DNA from: Streptomyces flavochromogenes
GTDB taxonomy: Bacteria; Actinomycetota; Actinomycetes; Streptomycetales; Streptomycetaceae
DNA length: 64,000 nt
Direction of reading: 5' to 3'
Assembly (NCBI RefSeq): GCF_000717595.1
Contig: NZ_JNZO01000037.1
Location: 1 to 64,000, forward strand
Below the pieces are notes generated by a model, which searched no databases, had not been told where the DNA came from, and saw nothing but the letters and a program-made list of their open reading frames with translations. The position numbers and the translations under genes are program-made. Positions 41,038-51,069 of this stretch are shown here, piece by piece; within the stretch, counting starts at the first letter, position 1; each line of letters begins with the position of its first letter.

Positions 41038-41432
41038 GCGAGGCGGTTCCACGCTCGGTACTGGTGGCTCGGGTACTCGATGCAGCCGGCGTCGCGGTCC
41101 TGCTACCCGTAGGAGAAGGGATGTCATTCGCGCAGTGGCAGGTGACGAAGGGAGCTCACGTGGCGATCTCGCGTGCTGCGGGGCCGTAGGTGCTGAGGCG
41201 GGCGCATCCGTCAGGACGCCCAGCTGAGCCGGCCGTCTACGAAGGCCGGCAGAGACGTGGGCATCTCGTCGGTGACCCGCCCTCCGCCGCTTTCCTCCAA
41301 TTCCGCGGCCACACCCATATCGGGGGCAAAGCCCCTCTACGTCCGTACCTGAAGCCCCACCAGTCACACCTCGCGGAGCTCCAGGTCTATTGTCCCGAGC
41401 GAATGCGGAGGTTGGCGGCGTAAGTGGCGGGC
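41038..41432. other. About 400 bp without a recognisable gene
   Basis: The region lies downstream of the HxlR gene and of the small gene that follows the Rhs toxin, i.e. between convergent ends. No coding frame or strong terminator stem was identified. Confidence 0.3.
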
Positions 41433-41654
41433 TTACGCCTCGCCCGCCCCGGCGATGCGTCGAGCCGCATCATCTGCCACCTCGCTCCACACGGTCAAAC
41501 CCTCCGATTCGAATGCCTCCAAGAGAGCCTTTCGGACTTCATTCAGAGGGTGACCCGTGTGGGTTCGGCGCACATCCGCAACGGCTCTCTGAAACTTCTC
41601 CAGGTGCTCTTCGACGCGAGGCATGTCCTTATCGTATTCGACGGGATCAGTCAT
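41433..41654 (-). CDS. Small acidic protein next to the Rhs toxin, candidate immunity protein
   Basis: The 73-residue protein is helical and acidic (VEEHLEKFQRAVADVRRTHT, ALLEAFESEGLTVWSEVADD). It starts 38 bp after the stop of the giant Rhs-type toxin on the same strand, with GGTGG about 8 bases before the ATG. In polymorphic toxin systems the gene in this place normally encodes the cognate immunity protein that binds the toxin tip. The family is not one I recognise, so the role is inferred from position and size only. Confidence 0.6.
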   Translation of the reverse strand: MTDPVEYDKDMPRVEEHLEKFQRAVADVRRTHTGHPLNEVRKALLEAFESEGLTVWSEVADDAARRIAGAGEA

Positions 41655-41692
41655 TCACATCACCACCAATCGGAGTCAGTGCTCTACGGCGA

Positions 41693-44600
41693 TCAAAAAT
41701 CTCTGCGGTAAATCTGCTCCAAGTGCTTCATGGCCTCTGGACCAAAGATGTGCTCGACTCTCCCGCTTACCTCGTCGGTGACGCGAGTGGTTATATGCCC
41801 TTCCGTGAGCAGACTTTCGTAGGTGCACTTACACATGTTGAAGATCAGGATGGATGGACGATCGCCGGGAGCCGTGCGGCTCCCGCCAAACGTTGCCGCA
41901 GCGCTGAGGGTGTCCGAGTCGCCGGGGCTCACCTGGTATGTGAACAGATTTCCCGGCTGTCCCACGGATCCGCCGGCAGAATTCTCCCGAGCCGCCGCAC
42001 CGCTCAACCCGTTGGTCTCGATGTTGTCGGCATGAGATGAACTCGTCCCATGCACGAAGTCCATCGACTCCTTGCAGTTGTGCACGAGGACCGGCGCAGT
42101 CCCCGCCAGCACATAGTACGTGTGCAGGTCATCGACTGTGAGGTTGTGGACCCGCTTGTGCTGGGTCCACGCGCGCACGGCGCCCACCTGCGTGTAGGAG
42201 CCGTTACCGGTCTGCAGCAGCATTCCGGGGACGATTTCCTTGGCGTAGAGCCACTTGCCGAGTTCGGGCGCCCAGAACGGGTGATTGTCCGTCGCGACGA
42301 CCTTGCCCGGATTTCCGCCGGGGTTGGTGACGGTGATCTCGACCAGCTTCTTCTCGCCCTCACCGGTGATCAGCGCGGTGACTGTGCGCGGCCCGGTTTC
42401 GCCGGTCACCGGGTCGGTGGCGGTGACGCTGTCTCCGACGCGTACCTGTTCGATGGCCTTGTGGTTGCCGTCGGCCATCATGACCATGGTGTCCGGCGTG
42501 AAACTGTTGCCGGTGCCGCAGCCGCTCGATCCGTTGTCGGCGGCTTTGGGGGCGGGTCCGCTGTCGGCCGGTTTTGGTGCGGGCGGGCTGTCCGCTGCTT
42601 TCGGTACGGGTGCGGTGTCGGCTGCTTTGGCCGTGGTCGCCGCATCGGCGGCGTTGTTGGCGGTCTTGGCGGCCTGGGCGGCGTCGAGTGCCTTGTTGCC
42701 GTACTTGGCTGCGTTCGCCGCGTAGCCCGCGCCCGGGATGGCCGAGGCGGCGGAGAGGCCGGCGTTGACGTAGTCGCCTTCCGCTGCGTACCAGCCCGCG
42801 TTGGCCAGGTCGCCGACCTCGCCGACGACCGGGACCATGCCGACGACGTCGAGGGTGGTGTGGCCGATCGTCTTCCAGGACGGCATCTTCGGCCACTTGC
42901 CGGTCGGGTCGGTGAGCTTGACCGGGTTGTTGTGGGTGTAGGTGTAGGCGGCGAGGTTGCGCGGCTCGGCGATGCCGCCGGCCATGCTCCCATCGAGATA
43001 GTCGGGCAGCACCGGGTCGGTACTCGCCCAGAGCTGGGTCCGCGGGTTGTAGTAGCGGGCTCCGTAGTAGTAGAGCCCGGTCTCCACGTCGAGTTCCTTG
43101 CCGGTGAACTGGTAGGGCGTGTCCGCCTGTCCTGTCCGTTCTTCCACCCAGGTTTCGCCGTACGGGAAGTACTCGAGGTGCTCGGTGACCTTGCCCTGCT
43201 TGTCGGTGACAAAGCCGGAGGAGCCGATGTGGTCGGCGTGGAAGAACTGCTGAGAGTCCTCGGGGCCGGTGGTCTCGACGGTCTTGGTCGTGACGCGGCT
43301 GTCGCCGACGAAGACGTGCTTGTAGCCGGTGGTGTCGCGTTCGCTGTAGTAGCGGTTCGGGTACAGCGAGAGTCCGTCATCGCTCCGTTTGACGAGGCGG
43401 TCGCCCTTGTCGTCGTAGACGTACGAGACGGTGGCACCGGCACAGCCGCTCGGGTCCTGTGTGAGGGTGCCGGTCGCTGTGTCCTGGTTGCAGACGAGGC
43501 GATTCTCCTCGTCCCACACGTACTGCCGGCGCTTGTCGGCGACGGCCGTGTTGATCGTGCTCGTCAGATTGCCGTTGGCGTCGTAGGCATGGTCGATCGG
43601 ACCGACTTCGGTCGGGGCATGCGGCCTGGCTCCGTCGTATGCGTACGTGTAGTCGTAGGTGGTGCTGTCCTGGACGTCGTTCGGGTTGGACGGGTCCTCG
43701 ACCGGTTCGATGGGCCCGGTTCCGCCGCCCGGGGAGGTCGGGAAGGCCGGCGTGCCACCGGTGACCTCGTGGGTCTGCGACTTGCGCGTCGTGTTGTGGA
43801 TCGAGTCGTAGACCAGGCTCAGGGTGTACTTGTTGACCGCGTTGTTCTTGTCCGTGTACTGGCCGGACGCGGAGGTGAGCCGGTACTGGTCGTCGTATCC
43901 GTAGGTCTGGCTGCTCGGGCCGCCGATGTCCCCGCCCTGCGGCGCGTTGTTCGCCAGCGAGGTGATGTTGCCGATCTTGTCGTACGTGTAGCCCAGGTTC
44001 TGGAACGCGGTCTCGCCCGGCGCCACGGACTTCAGCGCTCCGAGTCGGCGGTCCTCGGTGTCGTAGGTGTACGTCGTGCGGACCCCATTGCCGGTCTGCT
44101 GGAGAATCTTCTGACCGAACTTGTCGTAGTCGACCCGGTCCAGGTACGTGTAGCCGGTGCCGCCCTTCGATCCGGTGGCCCGGCTGACTTGGCCACCCGA
44201 GTCGTAGTCGTAGGTCAAGACCTCGCCGTCGGGATAGGTCATCTGCAGCACACGGTTGAAAGCGTCGTAGCGCCAGGAGGTGGAGTAGGTGCGCGGAGCG
44301 TCGCGGACCGCGGTGATCGTGCGGGTCTCCTCGACCACCTCGCCCAGTGGCCCATAGGCGCGCTTCACAGTTCCCGCCGCGTCGTTGACCTCGGTGACGC
44401 GCGAGGCCGCGTTGTCCGGCGCGCCGGGGGCTCCGTACTCGTAGGAGACGTCGTTCTGCGGGAACGTCGGGTAGCGGATGGCCTTCAGCCGCGAGTACTC
44501 GTAGTCGTACTCGACGGCCTTCGCCGCTGCCCGAAGGTTCGCGGTGATCTTCGCCGTGACGTTCCCGGCGAGGTCGTAGCGGGTCTCGGAGCGCCCAGCG

Positions 44601-47600
44601 TCCGGGCTGTCGAACGAAACGCGGCGTCCGAGTGCGTCGTAGCCCGCGCGCGTGACGTTGTTCAGGTCGTCGGTGATCGTCGTGACCTGACCCATGGCGT
44701 CGTACGCGTAGCTGGTCCAGATCTGCGAGGAGCCGTTGAACTCCTTCACCGAGGTGGTGGCGCCTCGGACGTCGGTGTAGGTACGGCGCTCCTTGCCGTT
44801 GCCGTCGGTCACCGTCCGCTCGAAGCGGGTCGTGCCCGCCCGGTCCTCGCCGAAGCCGTAGACGGTGCTGGTAGTGACGCCGTCCGGTTGCACGGTCCTC
44901 ACCGAGCGGTCCAGGACGTCGAAGGTCTCCTTCGTGGGTGCCACGGAGTCGAATGAGGCGTCGAACGTGGTGTTCGCGGCTCCCTTGTCCTCGGTCACCG
45001 GGTAGTACTTCTCGACGGCGCGGCCGAGGTGGTCGAACTTCAGCCGGCCCGAGACCGTCATCACCTGGGTGGGCGCGGCCCCGGGCGAGGCGGACACCGA
45101 GGCGTCCTTCTTGGTCTGCAGGACACGCCCCAGGCCGTCGGTGAAGGTGACGGTGTCGATGGTGTCGTCGCGTACGCCTGAGGAGGCACGGTCGAGGTGC
45201 TTGGTCGTGGCGTACGGGACGGTGGCCTCGGGGTGGTAGCCGAAGGCGATCGTTGCCCGGTCGCCGTCCTTCTCATAAGGCCCGGTCACCTTCTCGAGTC
45301 GGCCGACGCTGTCGTAGGACATCCGGACTGGCTGGCCGTTGTGGTCGGTGTTCCGCTCGGGCCGGCCGTACTTGAGGTCGTACGCCGTGAAGGAGCGGTA
45401 GCCGAAGCTGTCCTCGACGGACTCGACGTGTACGCCGACCGTGATGTCGTAGCCGTACTCCAGTTTGTAGCGCTGCCCCTTCGCGTTCGCAGGACCGGTC
45501 ACCGACTTCAGGTTGCCGTCCGGGTGGTACGTCAGGTCGGAGACGGCCGGGGTGTCGTCGTCGAGGTACTCGCGTACCTGGCTCACTGCGCCGGTCGCGC
45601 AGTCGACGGTGGCTTCGCGGTGGCGCAGGAGTATGCCGGTGGCCGCGGCCTTCTGCCGTATCGCGTTGGCGGTGCCGACGAGGTGACGGTCCCGGCACCG
45701 GGTGTCGGACCCGCTGTACGCGTAGAGGGTTTCCACGTCGTCCGCTGCGCCCTCGTCGCCCACGTCGAAGGCGCGGGTGACGTTGCCGTACTCGTCGTAG
45801 GAAAGGTCGGTGAAGGTGGACTTACCCTCTGCGGCCTCGCCTTCGAAGGACTTGCCCTCGACGCGGGTGAGCTGCGCGAAGACAGAGGCGGTCCGGCTCT
45901 TCGGGTCGGCTTCGTCGCCCGTGGAGGTGTCGAGCAGCCGGTAGGTGTTGAGTGTCTCGCGGTACGGGCGGCCGGCGCCGTCCTCGGTCAGCGTACGGGT
46001 GAGCAGGCCGCGACTCACGTATCCGTCGGTGCGGAACTCGTCGGTCACCGTGCGCCGGACGGCGTCGTCCGTACCGGGGTCGCGGTCCTCGGTGACCACG
46101 CGGCCGAAGCCGAGGAACTCGCGCTCCAGTCGGTCGTAGCGGCCCTGCTCGTAGCGGAAGGTGGTCAGCCGCGTGTCGGTGCCGTCACCCGCGAGCCCGT
46201 CGAACACCGAGGTGCGGGACAGCACCCAGCGGCTCTCCGGCATGGCGGTGGTGTTTCCCGTCCGGGTGTAGTCCAGGTCGATACGGGCGCCCATCGGCCG
46301 GCTGACGGAGCGCAGCAGGTTGGTCCGACCGGTCTTGTTGACCGCGACGAGGAGTTCATTGTCCCGGGTCGACTTGACGTGGTCCGCACGGCCGTCGCCA
46401 TTGACGTCGCGCAGGCTGGTCTCGGCCCGGCTGATGCCGGTGGACGCGTTGGCACCGGGGTTGAAGACGAAGACGCCGACGGGAGTGGGCAGGCCGACGG
46501 TGAAGTAGACGCCCCCGCCGAGACTGGCGTTCTTGTCCACGGCGATCTCGGGGTAGCTGCCGCGGAAGGGGGTGGGCGCGGTGAAGCCGGTGCCGGTGTT
46601 GACCGCGACCTTGATCGCGTTGGCTCCGTCGGTGAAGACCCGGTCGGTGAGGCCGTCGCCGTTGACGTCCGTCATGCTCGCGTTGGTGAACGAGGTTCCC
46701 AGCTCGGCGGAGACACCGCCGGCGAAGCCGTAGCGGTCGACGTTGAACCCGAGGTTGACGCCGACGTTGCGGGTGGAGGCGTCGTTGATCGGTCCGCCCG
46801 ACCAGGGTTCGCGGGCGGCGAAGGAGTAGCCGAGGTTCAGCTGCGCGTCCCCGTTGCCGAACACCTTGTCCGGCAGCCCGTCCCCGTTGATGTCGATCAG
46901 GTCGACGCGGACGTCGGTCTCACCGCCGCCGAGGCTGCCGCCGATGCCGAGCGACGGCTGGACCGCGCCGGTGGTGGCGGTGTTGGCGCTCATGCCCGCG
47001 TCGGGCGCGGCCATGCCCCGTGCGCTGGCAATGGTGGCGGACTCGCTGCCCGCGGAGTACGACACGTTGCCAGAGACGTTGTCCGCCTCGCGGACGTTGC
47101 CGCCGAGAGAGCCTCGCGTGGTGCCGAGCGCGCCTGTCATGTCGGAGAACTGGATCTCTTTGGCGCCCACGACGTCGGGGTAGCCGTCGCCGTTGAGGTC
47201 GAGGTAGTCGACGGAACCCGCGGTGATCCCGCCGACCGCGGTGCCGCCGAACGGGCCCGCCGCGAGGGTGGCCGACACCTGGCCGGTGACGCCGCGGCGC
47301 ATCACCGTCCGGTCGCCCGCCACGTCGGCGTCGGTGACGATGTCGATGGTGTCTGCGCCGAGACGGGAACTGGTCGCCATCGCGGAGGTGACCCAGGAGG
47401 ACTCGTCCTGAGCGGCCCAGCCGCCCTTGGCGGGAACGGGGGCGAACACTGCCAGCCGCGGCATGGTGAGCCGGGGATTCGCGGCGAAAGGCGCGACGTC
47501 CGCTTCCTTGGGCTCCTTCGGAAGCGCGTCCTTGAAGCTCTGGTCCAGCGTGAGTTCGGCCTGCTTGAGCGGTTGGGTGGCGCGGTCGCGGTTGCCTTGG

Positions 47601-50578
47601 TAGCCGATCACACCCCAGCCGCGGTAGGGCTGGGCGAAGGCTCCCTGTCCGACGGAGGCGTGCATGGCGCTGGGTGCCGGGGTGAAGGTCGGCCAGCTCG
47701 AGGTCACGTCGTAGGTGACCGACGCGGATTGCTCGACGAGCAGTCCGAGCAGTCCGGTCTCCGTCGTGGAGTAGTCGATGTAGAGCTCGTCGCCGGCGGT
47801 GACCGGCACGGTCAGGTCCAGGTTCGGGCCACCGAAGGGGGAGGTGTCCTTGGCCTGGAAGATCCGCTTGCCGAGCAGCTGCCCGCCGCGCTTCTTCACC
47901 GTCAAGGCGATCTTGGCGTCACCGAGGAGATTGAAGTTGAAGGAGACCTTCGGCCGCACCTTCAACTGGCCGGTCTTGGTCGCCTTGTAGGACTGCTGCG
48001 GCGCAGTGAGGGTGTCCGCCGGGAACATCGCCATGTCGTACGGCGGGTTGATCACCAGCGTGGGATCGCCCTTGGCGTCGACAACCGACTCGACCCCCTG
48101 CGCGGCCGTGTAGTGCGCCTTCGGCGCCCAGCTCACCGCAGAGGCGTCGATCGGGGAGTCGGTCTTCAGCCTCCACGACATCTTCTCGAACGTGGTGACC
48201 GGAATGCTGAGGTCGATCGCGGTGGTGCCCGTCGACGCGGCGGGCAGGACCTTGCGGAACACCTCCGTGGGGGAGTGGACGCCGTTGCCCTTCTCGATCA
48301 CGACGGTCACGTCGTCCGAGGTCGCCTTGGACTTGACCACGTCACCGGTCAGCCGCAGTGTGCCGTTCACCGGCACGGTCACCAGGGACGGCCTCCCGCC
48401 GTAGGTGAAGTCGGACGACGCGCGGAACACGGTGTTCGCCAAGCCGTTCGCGTCCGTGCCGGCCGGCAGGTTGGTGTAGGTGATCGCCGGGTCCCACGCC
48501 ACAGTGTCGTACGTGCCGTCCAGAATGGACTGTGTGCGGAAGTAGAGCGCGTCGCCCTTCTTCACCGGGATCGAAGCGACATTGCCCGGAGTGAACTGGC
48601 TGTGGTCGTCGGGGCCGATCCGCTGCGCCCAGAGTTCGGCGTCCTTGTGCTGGATGGTGACCCGCACGCCGTCGGCCTTGGTGTAGGCCGCGCGGGCCTG
48701 AGAGGGGTCCTGTGTCAGCTGCACGCTGCCTTCCACACGGACGTTGCCGTCGAACGGCGCGACCCAGCGGCGCACGGTGTCCAGGAGAGGCGAGTTGTCG
48801 ACCTGCTGGTTGAACTGCGCGGTCTGGTCGCCGACGATCTGGCCGGTCACCTCGCCGCTGCCGATCGGCACCGGGGTGCGGGTGGATTCCGCGCTGTAGG
48901 CGGGTTGCCCGTTCGCGTCGAGGTAGCCGAACAGCACGCCGCCGTTGTTCACCAGGTCGGCGATGCCGTCGCCGTTGACGTCGCTGAAGAACCGGTCCGA
49001 GGTGGTCGTGGTGCCCACGAAGTCCAGTTGGGCCGAGGTGGTGAGGACGTACGACTCGATGCCGATGGTGCCGGACAGCGTGCGCTCGGTCGAGATTCCC
49101 GGGAGGTTGGTGAGCTTGATCGGTGTGTCGCCGAACTTCGGCTCACCGTCTGGGGTGGCCAGATTCGGCCGGTAGAACACGTCCTTGTTCTTGCGGAACA
49201 CCTTGTCCGGCAGGTTGTCGCCGTTCACGTCGACCAGCGCCGACAGGCCGTCGTTCTGGCCCGCGCTGAACCCGACCTTCAGCCCGACGGAACCCTCCTT
49301 GGTCGTCAGCCCCTGCACGTTGTAGCCCGCGAACAGGTGCGCGCCGAAGCCGACCGACGTGTTCGCCGAGATCGCGCTGGCCTCGCCTTCGCGGATGTTC
49401 ACCCCGAGGTCGTCGTCCGGTACCGACCAACCCGTGGCGTCGGCGAAGGCGTTGTAGTGGCCCGACTGGTCGCGCACGTCGTCGAAGTAGTCGAACGTGT
49501 GGGTGTTGAACAGCTGGTTGTTCTCGCTGAACTGCGACACCGAGGTGAGCAGCGTCTTGGCGAACGCGCCGGTCCGGTAGTTCAGTTCGTAGGCACGGAT
49601 CAGCTGGTCGTCGAGCTTGACCTCGACGCGCCTCAGCAGGTCGGCGGTGACTTTCTTGAAGCCGTACTTGGCGTCGATCCGCACGTCCGGCCGACGGGAC
49701 TCGCCGCGCTCGCGGTCCCGGATGAACGTGACCGAGTACCTGCCGTCGGTGTCACCGCGGCCGGTGTAGGTGATCTTCTGCGGGTACAGGTCGCTGCCGG
49801 CAACGGTGGAGCCCGCGGTGCCGCCGTCGGCCACCTTGGCGTACCGGTAGCGCATGACGTTGTCGTTGCCGTCGCGGATCTCCCGCGCCGCCCAGGTGGC
49901 GACGCGCCCCTTGCCGTCGGCCAGGGTGCTGTCAGCCGTACCGCCGAAGAGCGTGCGGACACCCTGCTTGTCGGTGACCTCCCACCAGTAGTTCGTGGGG
50001 CTGTCGCCGTGGCGCACGATCCGGTCGAACGAGCCCTCCACCCGGGAGTGGAACACCTTCTCCGAAGTGCGCGCCTGTAACACGCTCCGGTGCGCTACCG
50101 GGGTCAGCTGCTCGCCGTTGAGCAGGTAGGTCTCGGTCTCAAGGCCGGCGTCGTAGCGCGGCACCCCCCACCGTGTGTCGACCGTGACCATCGGGGTGGC
50201 GAGGTCCCACCCGACGCCGAGCCACCCGTTCGTCCCCGAGGAGTTGTAGGTGACGGCCAGACTCGGCTCCAGACCCGCGCGACCCTTCGGCACCTCCAGC
50301 GGGTACGACAACCGCGCGTCACCGTTGTTGTTCGCCGAGGGTGCCCGGATCAGGTTCACCCCGGAGCCGGGGTCGGCCGCCTTGATGTCCTTGATCTGGT
50401 TCGGGTTGAACGACGTCCCCTCCGGCCCCTCCGGCCCGGTGACCGCCGACCCGGCGTCCGGCACCGTCGCGGTGGCGCTGCGGAGTAACTCGGGGGATGT
50501 CAGCCCGGTCATGGTGAGCACCATGGCCAGGATGACGGTCACGCCCGTCCGGCCTCGGACCACGCGCTGGACAGTCAT
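41693..50578 (-). CDS. Giant SpvB/Rhs polymorphic toxin with Hint domain and ADP-ribosyltransferase-like tip
   Basis: The 2961-residue protein has a signal peptide (VTVILAMVLTMTGLTS). An SpvB/TcdB-like N-terminal region follows, then FG-GAP/VCBS repeats (VDVNGDNLPDKVF, IDINGDGLPDKVF, TDVNGDGLTDRVF) to about residue 1400. Rhs/YD repeats run to about 2480, and the Rhs-associated core is FTGKELDVETGLYYYGARYY near 2490. DPTGKWP near 2557 is the self-cleavage-type motif. A pretoxin Hint domain spans about 2685-2832 (CGTGNSFTPDTMV to LVHN). The last 125 residues start DFVHGTSSSHADNIETNGLS, like the first strand of ADP-ribosyltransferase toxins. Leu31 and Leu167 are TTA codons. The ATG at 50578 follows GGGGG. 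It is probably exported, with the tip released into rivals. Confidence 0.85.
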   Translation of the reverse strand: MTVQRVVRGRTGVTVILAMVLTMTGLTSPELLRSATATVPDAGSAVTGPEGPEGTSFNPNQIKDIKAADPGSGVNLIRAPSANNNGDARLSYPLEVPKGRAGLEPSLAVTYNSSGTNGWLGVGWDLATPMVTVDTRWGVPRYDAGLETETYLLNGEQLTPVAHRSVLQARTSEKVFHSRVEGSFDRIVRHGDSPTNYWWEVTDKQGVRTLFGGTADSTLADGKGRVATWAAREIRDGNDNVMRYRYAKVADGGTAGSTVAGSDLYPQKITYTGRGDTDGRYSVTFIRDRERGESRRPDVRIDAKYGFKKVTADLLRRVEVKLDDQLIRAYELNYRTGAFAKTLLTSVSQFSENNQLFNTHTFDYFDDVRDQSGHYNAFADATGWSVPDDDLGVNIREGEASAISANTSVGFGAHLFAGYNVQGLTTKEGSVGLKVGFSAGQNDGLSALVDVNGDNLPDKVFRKNKDVFYRPNLATPDGEPKFGDTPIKLTNLPGISTERTLSGTIGIESYVLTTSAQLDFVGTTTTSDRFFSDVNGDGIADLVNNGGVLFGYLDANGQPAYSAESTRTPVPIGSGEVTGQIVGDQTAQFNQQVDNSPLLDTVRRWVAPFDGNVRVEGSVQLTQDPSQARAAYTKADGVRVTIQHKDAELWAQRIGPDDHSQFTPGNVASIPVKKGDALYFRTQSILDGTYDTVAWDPAITYTNLPAGTDANGLANTVFRASSDFTYGGRPSLVTVPVNGTLRLTGDVVKSKATSDDVTVVIEKGNGVHSPTEVFRKVLPAASTGTTAIDLSIPVTTFEKMSWRLKTDSPIDASAVSWAPKAHYTAAQGVESVVDAKGDPTLVINPPYDMAMFPADTLTAPQQSYKATKTGQLKVRPKVSFNFNLLGDAKIALTVKKRGGQLLGKRIFQAKDTSPFGGPNLDLTVPVTAGDELYIDYSTTETGLLGLLVEQSASVTYDVTSSWPTFTPAPSAMHASVGQGAFAQPYRGWGVIGYQGNRDRATQPLKQAELTLDQSFKDALPKEPKEADVAPFAANPRLTMPRLAVFAPVPAKGGWAAQDESSWVTSAMATSSRLGADTIDIVTDADVAGDRTVMRRGVTGQVSATLAAGPFGGTAVGGITAGSVDYLDLNGDGYPDVVGAKEIQFSDMTGALGTTRGSLGGNVREADNVSGNVSYSAGSESATIASARGMAAPDAGMSANTATTGAVQPSLGIGGSLGGGETDVRVDLIDINGDGLPDKVFGNGDAQLNLGYSFAAREPWSGGPINDASTRNVGVNLGFNVDRYGFAGGVSAELGTSFTNASMTDVNGDGLTDRVFTDGANAIKVAVNTGTGFTAPTPFRGSYPEIAVDKNASLGGGVYFTVGLPTPVGVFVFNPGANASTGISRAETSLRDVNGDGRADHVKSTRDNELLVAVNKTGRTNLLRSVSRPMGARIDLDYTRTGNTTAMPESRWVLSRTSVFDGLAGDGTDTRLTTFRYEQGRYDRLEREFLGFGRVVTEDRDPGTDDAVRRTVTDEFRTDGYVSRGLLTRTLTEDGAGRPYRETLNTYRLLDTSTGDEADPKSRTASVFAQLTRVEGKSFEGEAAEGKSTFTDLSYDEYGNVTRAFDVGDEGAADDVETLYAYSGSDTRCRDRHLVGTANAIRQKAAATGILLRHREATVDCATGAVSQVREYLDDDTPAVSDLTYHPDGNLKSVTGPANAKGQRYKLEYGYDITVGVHVESVEDSFGYRSFTAYDLKYGRPERNTDHNGQPVRMSYDSVGRLEKVTGPYEKDGDRATIAFGYHPEATVPYATTKHLDRASSGVRDDTIDTVTFTDGLGRVLQTKKDASVSASPGAAPTQVMTVSGRLKFDHLGRAVEKYYPVTEDKGAANTTFDASFDSVAPTKETFDVLDRSVRTVQPDGVTTSTVYGFGEDRAGTTRFERTVTDGNGKERRTYTDVRGATTSVKEFNGSSQIWTSYAYDAMGQVTTITDDLNNVTRAGYDALGRRVSFDSPDAGRSETRYDLAGNVTAKITANLRAAAKAVEYDYEYSRLKAIRYPTFPQNDVSYEYGAPGAPDNAASRVTEVNDAAGTVKRAYGPLGEVVEETRTITAVRDAPRTYSTSWRYDAFNRVLQMTYPDGEVLTYDYDSGGQVSRATGSKGGTGYTYLDRVDYDKFGQKILQQTGNGVRTTYTYDTEDRRLGALKSVAPGETAFQNLGYTYDKIGNITSLANNAPQGGDIGGPSSQTYGYDDQYRLTSASGQYTDKNNAVNKYTLSLVYDSIHNTTRKSQTHEVTGGTPAFPTSPGGGTGPIEPVEDPSNPNDVQDSTTYDYTYAYDGARPHAPTEVGPIDHAYDANGNLTSTINTAVADKRRQYVWDEENRLVCNQDTATGTLTQDPSGCAGATVSYVYDDKGDRLVKRSDDGLSLYPNRYYSERDTTGYKHVFVGDSRVTTKTVETTGPEDSQQFFHADHIGSSGFVTDKQGKVTEHLEYFPYGETWVEERTGQADTPYQFTGKELDVETGLYYYGARYYNPRTQLWASTDPVLPDYLDGSMAGGIAEPRNLAAYTYTHNNPVKLTDPTGKWPKMPSWKTIGHTTLDVVGMVPVVGEVGDLANAGWYAAEGDYVNAGLSAASAIPGAGYAANAAKYGNKALDAAQAAKTANNAADAATTAKAADTAPVPKAADSPPAPKPADSGPAPKAADNGSSGCGTGNSFTPDTMVMMADGNHKAIEQVRVGDSVTATDPVTGETGPRTVTALITGEGEKKLVEITVTNPGGNPGKVVATDNHPFWAPELGKWLYAKEIVPGMLLQTGNGSYTQVGAVRAWTQHKRVHNLTVDDLHTYYVLAGTAPVLVHNCKESMDFVHGTSSSHADNIETNGLSGAAARENSAGGSVGQPGNLFTYQVSPGDSDTLSAAATFGGSRTAPGDRPSILIFNMCKCTYESLLTEGHITTRVTDEVSGRVEHIFGPEAMKHLEQIYRRDF

Positions 50579-50744
50579 CAAAGAGCCCCCGTACCGCCGG
50601 ACATCCCCGAAGCACGGGTCATCCGACGACCCCCGCCCCCTGTATTACCGAACGGTAGATTGCGAGCCGGGTTGTTCGTACAGGCTTTCTGGACAAGGGC
50701 AGCCCATGTGGTAACGATCCGGCAACGGGGGTCTGGTCGGTCCG

Positions 50745-50880
50745 AGGGGGGCGGTGGTCCCGGCCGTACCTCGACCGGGGTGCCCGGCGGGCTGGACTTG
50801 GCTGCGTTGTCCAGCAGGTTCGACAGCAGCCGGGCGAGCCGTGCCCGGACTCCCGGCCGGACCGCGTACGCCTTCGGGCC
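50745..50880 (-). pseudogene. Histidine-kinase ATPase-domain fragment
   Basis: The minus-strand peptide VRARLARLLSNLLDNAAKSS, then PPGTPVEVR, is the N-box region of a sensor kinase. No other kinase part is found on either side, so this is a small remnant upstream of the toxin gene. Confidence 0.6.
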
Positions 50881-51069
50881 CCGGTCAGAAGTCGGGCAGT
50901 GGCGGTCTGGACGGCCTTCCCGCAAGCAGGGTGCTCAGGCCTGGCCGAAGGCGATCAGCATGCCGTCCTGGGCGGGACCAAGCGATCTCGCGTGCGTGCG
51001 CTGTCCCGGCAGCGGCATGGGCCCGTGACCCGGTTGAGGCGCGTGCCGGGTCCGCAGACTCGTCCCGGG
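50881..51069. other. Intergenic stretch without a gene
   Basis: This is about 190 bp between the kinase remnant and the 3' end of the rheA-like gene, with no supported coding frame. Confidence 0.25.

Noticed and set aside
42050..50080. Two very long open frames (about 970 and 1630 codons) on the plus strand opposite the Rhs toxin gene.
   Set aside because: They are the mirror of a GC-rich gene. The minus-strand frame has clear Rhs, VCBS and Hint motifs, while the plus-strand products are Val/Gly/Arg-rich with no family motifs.
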